DNA of 6,150 nucleotides from Verrucomicrobiales bacterium (GTDB lineage: Bacteria; Verrucomicrobiota; Verrucomicrobiia; Verrucomicrobiales; Verrucomicrobiaceae), in assembly GCA_003506995.1 (NCBI GenBank), contig DNXB01000020.1:1-6150 (forward strand), written 5' to 3'. The position numbers were made by a program, and so were the translations under genes. The notes beneath the pieces are model-generated. The model saw only the letters and a program-made list of their open reading frames with translations. It searched no databases and was not told the origin of the DNA. Below are positions 1 to 5,480 of the stretch, piece after piece. Every line of letters starts with the position of its first letter. The stretch's first letter is position 1.

Positions 1-2
1 TT

Positions 3-248
3 GCTACGCTTGAACGCATTGCGGCTGACCTGGGCGACGACAAGCTAGAAGACACGGATCAAGAGGTCGCAAGATTACGTCACATCCTAGCCGATCTGGA
101 ACAGAAACCGATGATCGTGGAGCGCGAAGGCTTGGTCTTCGGTCCTTGTCACCGAAGAAGGCGATGGCGGGCGGGAGATCGGCTTTCAAATGGCGTAGCA
201 CGTCGATCTCGGCGTCTTGAGCGTCATCGGTCGCAAAGGCGGGATTGA
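3..248 (+). CDS. Partial plus-strand ORF of unknown function, running across a sequence junction
   Basis: I do not recognise this protein. The frame is open from the left edge to a TGA at 246-248. Its first ~46 codons (to about 140) read as a soluble, strongly charged, probably alpha-helical segment: ATLERIAADLGDDKLED, followed by EVARLRHILADLEQKP. Residues after about position 140 (CHRRRRWRAGDRL...) are only the antisense of the esterase gene and should not be taken as native. The codons include CTA twice, TTA and AGA, which the GC-rich minus-strand genes largely avoid, and the first 140 bases are about 54% GC against roughly 63-65% further on. This suggests the 3' end of a plus-strand gene fused to unrelated DNA. 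It could be the tail of a mobile-element or phage protein, but nothing here proves that. The true start lies outside the window. Confidence 0.35.
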   Translation, partial: ATLERIAADLGDDKLEDTDQEVARLRHILADLEQKPMIVEREGLVFGPCHRRRRWRAGDRLSNGVARRSRRLERHRSQRRD

Positions 249-813
249 ACCACAGGTAGGCGACGACGCGGGTGTCGATGTCTTTCGGGTCGGCGGGGTC
301 GTTGAGGCCGGGATTCATGGTGGCGAGGGCGCTGATGTGTCCACCAGCCGATCCACCGCCGGTGATGATGCGCTGCGGGTCGATGCCGAGTTCGATGGCG
401 TGCTGCTTGAGCCAACGAATGGCGCTTTTCGCATCGGTGATGCAGACGCGTTTTCGTGTTTCGCCTGCGGGCAGCTTGGCGGCATCGGCCTTGCCGAGCA
501 TTTGATACTCCGAAGTGGCGCAGACGAGTCCGCGACTGGCAAAGTAGGCACAGGCGATGCGAAATTGCCCCAACGAGCCACCACCCCAGCCGCCGCCGTG
601 GAAGAGGATCATGCCGGGCACTTTGCTTTTGGCAGGATCGTGATTTGGCGGGAAGTAGATTTCCATCTGGCGCGGTTTCCCGGCGCTTTCTTTGTAGATG
701 TAAGGTTTGCCCGCAGGAGCATCAGTGCCAATGCCGCCTTTGGCTTTGGCGGGCTTTTCAGCGGCAAGGGATGCACCACAGAGGGCACAGAGGATCACGG
801 AGAGGAGTTTCAT
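4..813 (-). CDS. Secreted alpha/beta-hydrolase esterase, C-terminus lost at a junction
   Basis: This is an esterase of the alpha/beta-hydrolase superfamily (Aes / acetyl-esterase-like). Such enzymes hydrolyse acyl esters and in this context may deacylate a polysaccharide. An N-terminal signal peptide (MKLLSVILCALCGASLAA) is probably cleaved near residue 17-18. The oxyanion-hole motif HGGGW is at residues 72-76. The nucleophile elbow GGGSAGG gives Ser155. The stretch ITDAKSAIRWLKQHA (125-139) is typical of the family. The acid region is FFGDKD (219-224). After residue 224 the frame continues to a TAG at 4-6, but the sequence (RRPSLRAPRSS...) no longer resembles the family, and the expected catalytic His with its C-terminal 60-75 residues is absent. 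The other two minus frames hit stops within about 20-25 codons and give no such tail. It lies 21 nt downstream of the SGSH-like sulfatase stop and is probably co-transcribed. As read here it should be inactive. Confidence 0.75.
   Translation of the reverse strand: MKLLSVILCALCGASLAAEKPAKAKGGIGTDAPAGKPYIYKESAGKPRQMEIYFPPNHDPAKSKVPGMILFHGGGWGGGSLGQFRIACAYFASRGLVCATSEYQMLGKADAAKLPAGETRKRVCITDAKSAIRWLKQHAIELGIDPQRIITGGGSAGGHISALATMNPGLNDPADPKDIDTRVVAYLWFNPAFATDDAQDAEIDVLRHLKADLPPAIAFFGDKDRRPSLRAPRSSVSVPDRLGCDVILRPLDPCLLACRRPGQPQCVQA
135..158. repeat. Inverted repeat at the esterase/foreign-sequence junction
   Basis: The perfect 8-bp arms TCTTCGGT (136-143) and ACCGAAGA (151-158) flank a 7-nt loop. 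The point where the esterase stops resembling its family (residues 222-224, positions 142-150) is inside this palindrome. No T-run follows on either strand, so it does not look like a standard intrinsic terminator. It may be a structural cause of the breakpoint, an end of a mobile element, or coincidence. Confidence 0.45.
777..803. repeat. Period-9 repeat (CACAGAGGN type) inside the esterase signal-peptide codons
   Basis: On the plus strand, CACAGAGGG (777-785) is followed by CACAGAGGA (786-794) and a degenerate unit TCACGGAGA (795-803). It resembles the CACAGAGG-rich dispersed repeats that I recall from verrucomicrobial and other environmental genomes, where spurious ORFs read HRGHRG or TEGTED. 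Both strings appear in plus-frame shadows here. In the coding (minus) strand it specifies residues 4-13 of the esterase, the hydrophobic core of its signal peptide. Confidence 0.6.
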
Positions 814-829
814 GAGGGAGATGGGAGAG
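814..829 (-). promoter_or_regulatory. Pyrimidine-rich leader before the esterase start
   Basis: In the mRNA sense, CTCTCCCATCTCCCTC lies directly before the ATG (811-813). It has 15 pyrimidines in 16 positions and no AGGAG-like site within the normal distance. The start is supported by the signal peptide that follows. It probably uses non-Shine-Dalgarno initiation or coupling to the upstream sulfatase. Confidence 0.45.
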
Positions 830-834
830 TGCGT

Positions 835-2322
835 TCAGCGTGGGCCGGGCGCATTGATGCTGGCGGCATTTTTCGGCAGGCCGGGATAGTCGCCGCGCGG
901 GGCTTGGTTCTTTTTGCCGAGGGACTCGCCGGTTTCGCGATCAAAGCTGTCGGGGGTGAGGCGGGCGGGCGCGGCGTCGCCGGTTTCAGCGGTCCATTGA
1001 TCGAGCAGCGCGGCGAGCCGGGCTTTGGTTTCTGCGTGCGCGGGATCGCTGGCGAGGTTTTGGAGTTGGTTGGGGTCGTTGGCGGTGAGATACAGCTCTT
1101 CGGTGGCACGCGGGGCCTGGAACACGTCGGCCTGGGCTGGCGTGAGTTTTTGGGCGTCGCGCAGGGCTTTGAGCGAGTCATGCGAGGGCGAGCGCACGGA
1201 GTCGGCGGGGCCTTGCCAGGCGAGCGCGGGGCGCTGGTTGCGGAGGTAGAGCCAGCCTTCGCTGCGCACGCTGCGGCCATGCGCTTCGTAGTCATGCCAG
1301 TTGTGTTCGGAGAAGGCGTGACGACGGGTGACGGCCTGCGGATCTTGGAACAGCGGCATGAAACTGACGCCCTGGAAGCTCGGCGGCGCTTTCACGCCAG
1401 CCGCTTCGAGAAAGGTGGGCGCGATGTCGATGACGCTGACGAGGCTGGCGCTGCTGGAGCCGCGCTTTGCCATGCCGGCGGGCCAGTGGGCGACGAGCGC
1501 GGTCTTCATGCCGGAATCATGCAGGCGCGTCTTCGCACGCGGAAAGGGGCGGCCGTTGTCGGCGAGAATGAGAATGAGCGTGTGGTCGAGAATGCCCTCG
1601 GCAGCGAGTGTGTCGGCGACTTTGCCCACGAAGTGATCGAAGCGCGTGATCTCGTTGTGATACGAGGCCAGATCATCGCGCGTGGCCTCGTCATCGGCGA
1701 GGAAGGGCGGCATGGTGATGTCCTGCGGGCGATGTTTGGGACCATACTTCGACTCCACCCATTCTTTGTCCGCGTCCCAGGCGCGATGCGCATCCAGCGA
1801 GGCGAACCAAAAGAAGAATGGCTTGTCCTTGGGCCGCTTCTCGATGGTTTCGGCCCATTTCGACTCCGCGCCGTGATTATCCGGGGTGATGCCTGGATCG
1901 ATCAAGTCCCAGGTCTCCGCGCCGACGGGGCCGCCCACGCGTGTCATGTGATTTTTGCCCACGATGGCGGTGTGGTAGCCGTTTTCACGCAGCACGGCCG
2001 GGAGCCAGGGAAGGTTCGCGGCCACGGGCTGGTGCAGCTCCGCGCCGGGGCCGTTGTTGTGCGGGTAACGGCCGGTGATGATGCTGGAGCGGCTGGGGCT
2101 GCAACTGCTGGCGGTGAGATACGCCTCGGTTAACTTCATGCCGCCAGCCGCGAGCGCATCAATGCGCGGTGTGCGCGCGGTCTTGCTGCCGTAGCAGCCG
2201 AAGTCGTCCCAGCTCACATCATCGGCGATGCACACGATGAGATTGGGCCGCGGCGGGGCCGCGAATGCGGAATGCGGAATGACGAATGCGGAAAGGAGCG
2301 AAAGAAGGGCGAGGCGTTTCAT
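835..2322 (-). CDS. Secreted S1-type sulfatase, heparan N-sulfatase (SGSH)-like
   Basis: This formylglycine-dependent sulfatase should remove a sulfate ester or N-sulfate from a sugar. A signal peptide (residues 1-21, cleavage likely after AFA) leads to PNLIVCIADD, whose D34-D35 are metal ligands. The catalytic motif C-S-P-S-R is at 74-78, so Cys74 is the residue converted to formylglycine, followed by SSIITGRYPHNNG. Residues VGKNH at 121-125 replace the usual GKWH, as in the SGSH group (IGKKH in the human enzyme as I recall it). ADNGRPFPRAKTRLHDSG (254-271) carries the second metal pair D255-N256 and matches the SGSH-type DNGxPFPxxxT pattern. The C-terminal ELYLTANDPNQLQNLA is the common sulfatase tail. 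The length is normal. N-sulfated glucosamine specificity is an inference from these motifs only. It starts 13 nt after the preceding sulfatase stop. Confidence 0.88.
   Translation of the reverse strand: MKRLALLSLLSAFVIPHSAFAAPPRPNLIVCIADDVSWDDFGCYGSKTARTPRIDALAAGGMKLTEAYLTASSCSPSRSSIITGRYPHNNGPGAELHQPVAANLPWLPAVLRENGYHTAIVGKNHMTRVGGPVGAETWDLIDPGITPDNHGAESKWAETIEKRPKDKPFFFWFASLDAHRAWDADKEWVESKYGPKHRPQDITMPPFLADDEATRDDLASYHNEITRFDHFVGKVADTLAAEGILDHTLILILADNGRPFPRAKTRLHDSGMKTALVAHWPAGMAKRGSSSASLVSVIDIAPTFLEAAGVKAPPSFQGVSFMPLFQDPQAVTRRHAFSEHNWHDYEAHGRSVRSEGWLYLRNQRPALAWQGPADSVRSPSHDSLKALRDAQKLTPAQADVFQAPRATEELYLTANDPNQLQNLASDPAHAETKARLAALLDQWTAETGDAAPARLTPDSFDRETGESLGKKNQAPRGDYPGLPKNAASINAPGPR
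2263..2290. repeat. Four tandem 7-bp units (GAATGCG type) inside the signal-peptide codons
   Basis: The plus-strand units are GAATGCG (2263-2269), GAATGCG (2270-2276), GAATGAC (2277-2283) and GAATGCG (2284-2290). In the minus-strand gene they encode most of AFVIPHSAF (residues 12-20). Because 7 is not a multiple of 3, successive units are read in different frames. I recall the peptide string IPHSAF from dispersed GCGGAATGC repeats in verrucomicrobial genomes, often caught in ORFs. Confidence 0.65.
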
Positions 2323-2344
2323 AAGGAGGGAAGGTTCACTCCTT
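2323..2344 (-). promoter_or_regulatory. Stop/start junction hairpin and pyrimidine leader
   Basis: In the mRNA sense, AAGGAG (2344-2339) lies over the last codons of the upstream sulfatase, whose TGA is at 2336-2338. CCTTCCCTCCTT (2334-2323) directly precedes the ATG at 2322. CTCCTT at the end of this tract is the exact complement of AAGGAG, giving a 6-bp stem with a 10-nt loop that contains the stop codon. The AAGGAG is 16 nt from the ATG, farther than usual. The layout suits translational coupling, in which the terminating ribosome opens the hairpin; that is inference. Confidence 0.4.
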
Positions 2345-3868
2345 CACGGGCGGAAGGGTGTTCACCATTTTGGCTCCGGTGCGTTTGAGTTCGGCGATGG
2401 CGGCGGCGCGGAGTTTTTTCACCGTGGCGGCGTGCGCGGGATCGGTGGCGAGGTTGGTGAGTTCTTCGGGATCGGCGAGGAGGTCGTAGAGTTCCTCAGG
2501 CTCGCCGGCTTCGAGGGTGCGGATGTATTTGTGGCGGCCTTCCGCGAGCATGAGATACCACGGGATGCCGGTCTTATGATGATTGCCAGGCGGTGGTGGC
2601 ACGACATCGCAATCCGCGCCGAATTTGTCGGCGGTGAAGGGCATCATCGTGGTGTGCGGCCAGGCGGCGTCGGGGTTTTTCAAAAGCGGCGTCAAATCAT
2701 GCCCGTGCATGTCCCAGGGCAGCTCCAGCCCGGCAAAGCGGAAGAAGGTGGGCGCGATGTCCGCGCCGCCGACTGGGGTGCGGCAGACTTTGCCCTCGGG
2801 CAGCGTGCCGGGCATGGAAACGATGAGCGGGCTGCGGATGTTCGCGTCGTAGGGTGCGAGCTTGGCGCGGAAGCCGTGATGACCCCAGGCGTAACCTTGA
2901 TCGGCGGTGAGCACGACGAGCGTGTTGGCGAGCTGGCCGGATGCTTCGAGAGCAGCGAGCACCTGGCCGATGCCTTCATCGAGCGCTCGCACGGCCTGAT
3001 GGTATTGGCGCGACCATTTGGAAAGCGAGCGGCCACGGTCACGCTCGAAGTCATCTCCCACCTCGCTGCCGATGGCCTTGTCGCTCAGCACGGGCTCGCG
3101 GTCGGGGCCTTTTTCCCAGGCGGCGATCTTTTGCATGTAGCCGGGCTTGCCAGCACGCGGCGGGTAGATGTCCGCAGGCGTGGCGACGGTGGCTCCGGGG
3201 TAGTCTTCGAGATGACGCTCCGCTGGAGTGTAAGGCGCGTGGACGCCGCCGTAGCAGAGCCAGAGATACCAGGGCTTCGTGGTGTCGCGGTTCGCGCCCT
3301 TGATGTAATCCACCGCCCAGCGCGTGTAGTTGTCCGTGGAATAGCCTTGCACCACCTTTGGTTCGCCGCCGTCGATGGAGAGGAGCTGGTCATGGTAATA
3401 GTTCGGCGCGTTGTCGGGATGACGTGGGCGATTCCACACGATCTGGTGATCCCAGTCGCGCCCGAAGCCGGCATCCACGCCCGTGTGCCACTTGCCGATG
3501 TGCGCGGTATGGTAGCCCTCTTTGCGGAACACGGCGGGCCAGAACCGGCACTGCTCGGGATCATAAGCGCTGCCCGGATACGGCGGCACCATGCGCATGG
3601 TCTGCACGCCGTATTGGTGACGACCGGTGAGCATGGTGGCGCGTGAGGGCATGCACCAGGTGCCGATGTAGGCATGCGTGAAGCGCACGCCGCGTGAGGC
3701 GAGGCGGTCCATGTTCGGCGTCCTGGCCCAGGACTCCGCATGCTCGTAGCAGGACAGCGTGCGGTAGGAATGATCGTCGGTGTAGATGAACAAGATGTTC
3801 GGCTTCGCGGCAAAGAGCGAAGGGCCGAGGGCGAGGAGGAAGAGCGCGAGGCGGGCGAGGCGTTTCAT
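2336..3868 (-). CDS. Secreted S1-type sulfatase of unassigned substrate
   Basis: This formylglycine-dependent sulfatase has 510 aa. A signal peptide (MKRLARLALFLLALGPSLFAA) is followed by PNILFIYTDDHSY, with metal ligands D31-D32. The active-site motif C-M-P-S-R is at 72-76 (Cys72), followed by ATMLTGRHQYG. GKWH is at 125-128, GGVHAPY has His210, and TADQGYAWGHHGF (321-333) carries the second metal pair D323-Q324. Lys336 in RAKLAPYDANIRSPL is the likely sulfate-binding lysine. The C-terminal EELYDLLADPEELTNLATDP (458-477) is the shared sulfatase tail. All catalytic positions that I can check are intact and the length is normal. Annotation pipelines would call it arylsulfatase or choline-sulfatase-like, but the substrate is not readable. 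It lies 14 nt after the preceding sulfatase. The first 16 bases of the CDS, ATGAAACGCCTCGCCC, are identical to those of the next sulfatase gene downstream. Confidence 0.9.
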   Translation of the reverse strand: MKRLARLALFLLALGPSLFAAKPNILFIYTDDHSYRTLSCYEHAESWARTPNMDRLASRGVRFTHAYIGTWCMPSRATMLTGRHQYGVQTMRMVPPYPGSAYDPEQCRFWPAVFRKEGYHTAHIGKWHTGVDAGFGRDWDHQIVWNRPRHPDNAPNYYHDQLLSIDGGEPKVVQGYSTDNYTRWAVDYIKGANRDTTKPWYLWLCYGGVHAPYTPAERHLEDYPGATVATPADIYPPRAGKPGYMQKIAAWEKGPDREPVLSDKAIGSEVGDDFERDRGRSLSKWSRQYHQAVRALDEGIGQVLAALEASGQLANTLVVLTADQGYAWGHHGFRAKLAPYDANIRSPLIVSMPGTLPEGKVCRTPVGGADIAPTFFRFAGLELPWDMHGHDLTPLLKNPDAAWPHTTMMPFTADKFGADCDVVPPPPGNHHKTGIPWYLMLAEGRHKYIRTLEAGEPEELYDLLADPEELTNLATDPAHAATVKKLRAAAIAELKRTGAKMVNTLPPVKE

Positions 3869-3882
3869 GAGCGGGAAAGGGG
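3869..3882 (-). promoter_or_regulatory. Intergenic pyrimidine-rich leader between two sulfatases
   Basis: The 14-nt gap reads CCCCTTTCCCGCTC in the mRNA sense, bounded by the upstream TAA (3885-3883) and the ATG (3868-3866). No Shine-Dalgarno-like purine run lies within the normal distance. It is too short for a promoter or terminator, so the two genes are almost certainly co-transcribed. Confidence 0.45.
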
Positions 3883-5403
3883 TTACTCATCTTTTTCCTT
3901 CACGCGGCGCACTCGTTCGCGTTTCGGCGCAGAGTATTCAATGGCCGCAGAGGTGGCCCAGGCGAGATCGGCCATGACGGCGGGGGATTTCGCGTGCGGA
4001 TCGCCGCTGGCGCTGACGTAGCCTTCGAGACCCTTGGCCAAAGTGCGGATGAGATCGCGCTGAGCGGGATCGTGGAAGAGGTTTTTCATCTCGAAGGGAT
4101 CGGTGTCGAGATCGAAGAGCGCGGGGTCGTCGGTGGGCGAAAGCACGAGCTTGTGACGTTGCGTGAAGGTGGCGAGCCAGCCTGCCGCGCCTTTCTGCGT
4201 GCCGCCGATGCGAACGAAGGTTTGATCGGTCCAATCCGCCGGTGCTTTGCCGCTTTTTAGCAGTGTGGAGGCATCACGGCCCTGCATGTCGCGTTTGGAT
4301 TTAAACCCGAGCATGCCGAGCAGCGTGGGTTTGAAATCGACGGTGCCGAGCGACTCGTGAATAATGGTGCCAGGCTGGATGAGGCCCGGCGCGGCGATGA
4401 CGAAGGGGATGCGCGCGCTGCCCTCGCAGGGGATGCCTTTGTTGTGGCGGCCATGCTCGCCGCACATGTCGCCGTGGTCGGAGGTGAAGATGAGGATGGT
4501 GTGGTCGAGCTGGCCGGTTTCCTTCAGCGCGGCGATGAGGCGGCCGATGTTGTCATCAATGCACTTCACCATGCCGAAGTAGTTCGCCATCTGCCGCTGG
4601 TTGAAACGGTCCTGCATCACCTGGGCGAAAGAGGGGAGCTTGTCGCCTTTCGCGAGCGCGGTTTTCGGCTGCTGGAACACGGCGGGATCAAACATCGTGT
4701 CGTAGGGCGCGCGCACGGTGTTCGGACCATGCGGGTCCGGGATGCTGACCATGTAGCAGAAGGGTGTGGCGCGCTGTTTGCGCACAAACTCGATGGTGCG
4801 GTCGATGAGGAAGTCGGTGGTGAAGGATTTTTCATCCGCGCCGGCCAGGTCGTAGTTCGGCTCTCCCTTCGCGCTGGTGGCGGCCACTTTGGGGCCGCTG
4901 GCGTCCTCGCCGAGCTTCTTCCAGTGACCGCGATTGAACATGTGGCGGTTGTCGGTGAAGCCGAACTTGCGCTGCGGCGCCCAGCCGGGCTTCGCCTCCC
5001 CATCGAGATGCCACTTGCCCGCGTAGCCGTTGTCATAGCCGTTTGCGGCGAGCACGGCGGCAAAGGTTTCCATCTCATCGAGCAGCGGCAGGTCATTGGT
5101 GATGCTGCCGGTGTTCTGCGGATACAGGCCGGTCATCAAAGCCGCGCGCGAGGGTGTGCAGACGGGCGAGGTGGCGTAGAAGCGCGTGCAAACTGCGCCG
5201 CGTTCCGCGATGGAGTCGATGTGCGGTGTTTCCACCTTCACGCCATCGCCCCAGATGAACGCCTGCTCCGGCGGCAGCAGCTTCCGGTAGCAGCCGAGCG
5301 TGCGGAAATTGTGCTCGTCGGTCTGAATGATGAGGACGTTGGGCCGCTCGGCTGCGATGAGGGCAGAACCAAGGGCGAGGAGGCAGAGGATGAAGCGTTT
5401 CAT
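3883..5403 (-). CDS. Secreted S1-type sulfatase (GNS/choline-sulfatase-like)
   Basis: This formylglycine-dependent sulfatase has 506 aa when started at the ATG at 5403. A longer frame begins at an ATG at 5463. I chose 5403 because a clean signal peptide (MKRFILCLLALGSALIAA) begins there, matching the MKR starts of the two sulfatases downstream, and the 20 extra residues would place polar sequence before it. The first metal pair is D29-E30 in IIQTDEHNFRTLGCY. The catalytic motif C-T-P-S-R is at 82-86 (Cys82), followed by AALMTGLYPQNTG. GKWH is at 129-132, DPH has His225, and TSDHGDMCGEHGRHNKG (307-323) holds D309-H310 and Lys322. The tail ALFDLDTDPFEMKNL is family-typical, and a charged segment (RERVRRVKEKDE) ends the protein. 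The substrate is unknown; N-acetylglucosamine-6-sulfatase-like is a guess from overall style. Confidence 0.9.
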   Translation of the reverse strand: MKRFILCLLALGSALIAAERPNVLIIQTDEHNFRTLGCYRKLLPPEQAFIWGDGVKVETPHIDSIAERGAVCTRFYATSPVCTPSRAALMTGLYPQNTGSITNDLPLLDEMETFAAVLAANGYDNGYAGKWHLDGEAKPGWAPQRKFGFTDNRHMFNRGHWKKLGEDASGPKVAATSAKGEPNYDLAGADEKSFTTDFLIDRTIEFVRKQRATPFCYMVSIPDPHGPNTVRAPYDTMFDPAVFQQPKTALAKGDKLPSFAQVMQDRFNQRQMANYFGMVKCIDDNIGRLIAALKETGQLDHTILIFTSDHGDMCGEHGRHNKGIPCEGSARIPFVIAAPGLIQPGTIIHESLGTVDFKPTLLGMLGFKSKRDMQGRDASTLLKSGKAPADWTDQTFVRIGGTQKGAAGWLATFTQRHKLVLSPTDDPALFDLDTDPFEMKNLFHDPAQRDLIRTLAKGLEGYVSASGDPHAKSPAVMADLAWATSAAIEYSAPKRERVRRVKEKDE

Positions 5404-5480
5404 TCGGAGAGGAGGCAAGACAGAGGAATGCAAAGATCGCAGATGAGGACTGGGGCAATTCATGCTGCTGTCTGCAAAGC
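5404..5480 (-). other. 77-nt intergenic region with pyrimidine-rich leader
   Basis: This is the longest gap in the cluster. Just before the downstream ATG it contains CCTCCTCTCC (5415-5406, mRNA sense) and no Shine-Dalgarno site. Upstream of that is GATCTTTGCATTCCTCTGTC, which vaguely resembles the TTTGCGATCTTTGC-type dispersed repeats of similar genomes, though the match is weak. I find no convincing -35/-10 pair and no stem-loop with a T-run, so transcription probably reads through from the upstream sulfatase. Confidence 0.4.

Noticed and set aside
136..158. Intrinsic terminator downstream of the esterase
   Set aside because: The stem is short, has no following T-run on either strand, and sits inside what should still be esterase coding sequence.
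217..2133. 638-codon open frame on the plus strand across the esterase and SGSH-like sulfatase genes
   Set aside because: It is in exact antisense codon phase with both minus genes. Its openness follows from their avoidance of TTA, CTA and TCA codons in GC-rich DNA. Its protein is Gly/Ala/Val/Arg-rich with no recognisable domain, while the minus frames carry full catalytic motifs.
2263..2290. CRISPR or iteron interpretation of the GAATGCG units
   Set aside because: The units are contiguous 7-mers without spacers, lie inside a coding region, and number only four.
2228..3646. 472-codon plus-strand open frame opposite the 510-aa sulfatase
   Set aside because: It has the same antisense in-phase relation (same codon boundaries as the 2336-3868 gene), no domain or signal, and low-complexity composition.
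5404..5463. Upstream ATG at 5463 extending the middle sulfatase by 20 residues
   Set aside because: The extension (MNCPSPHLRSLHSSVLPPLR) would precede a normal MKR signal peptide and has no Shine-Dalgarno support. The 5403 start matches the paralogues.
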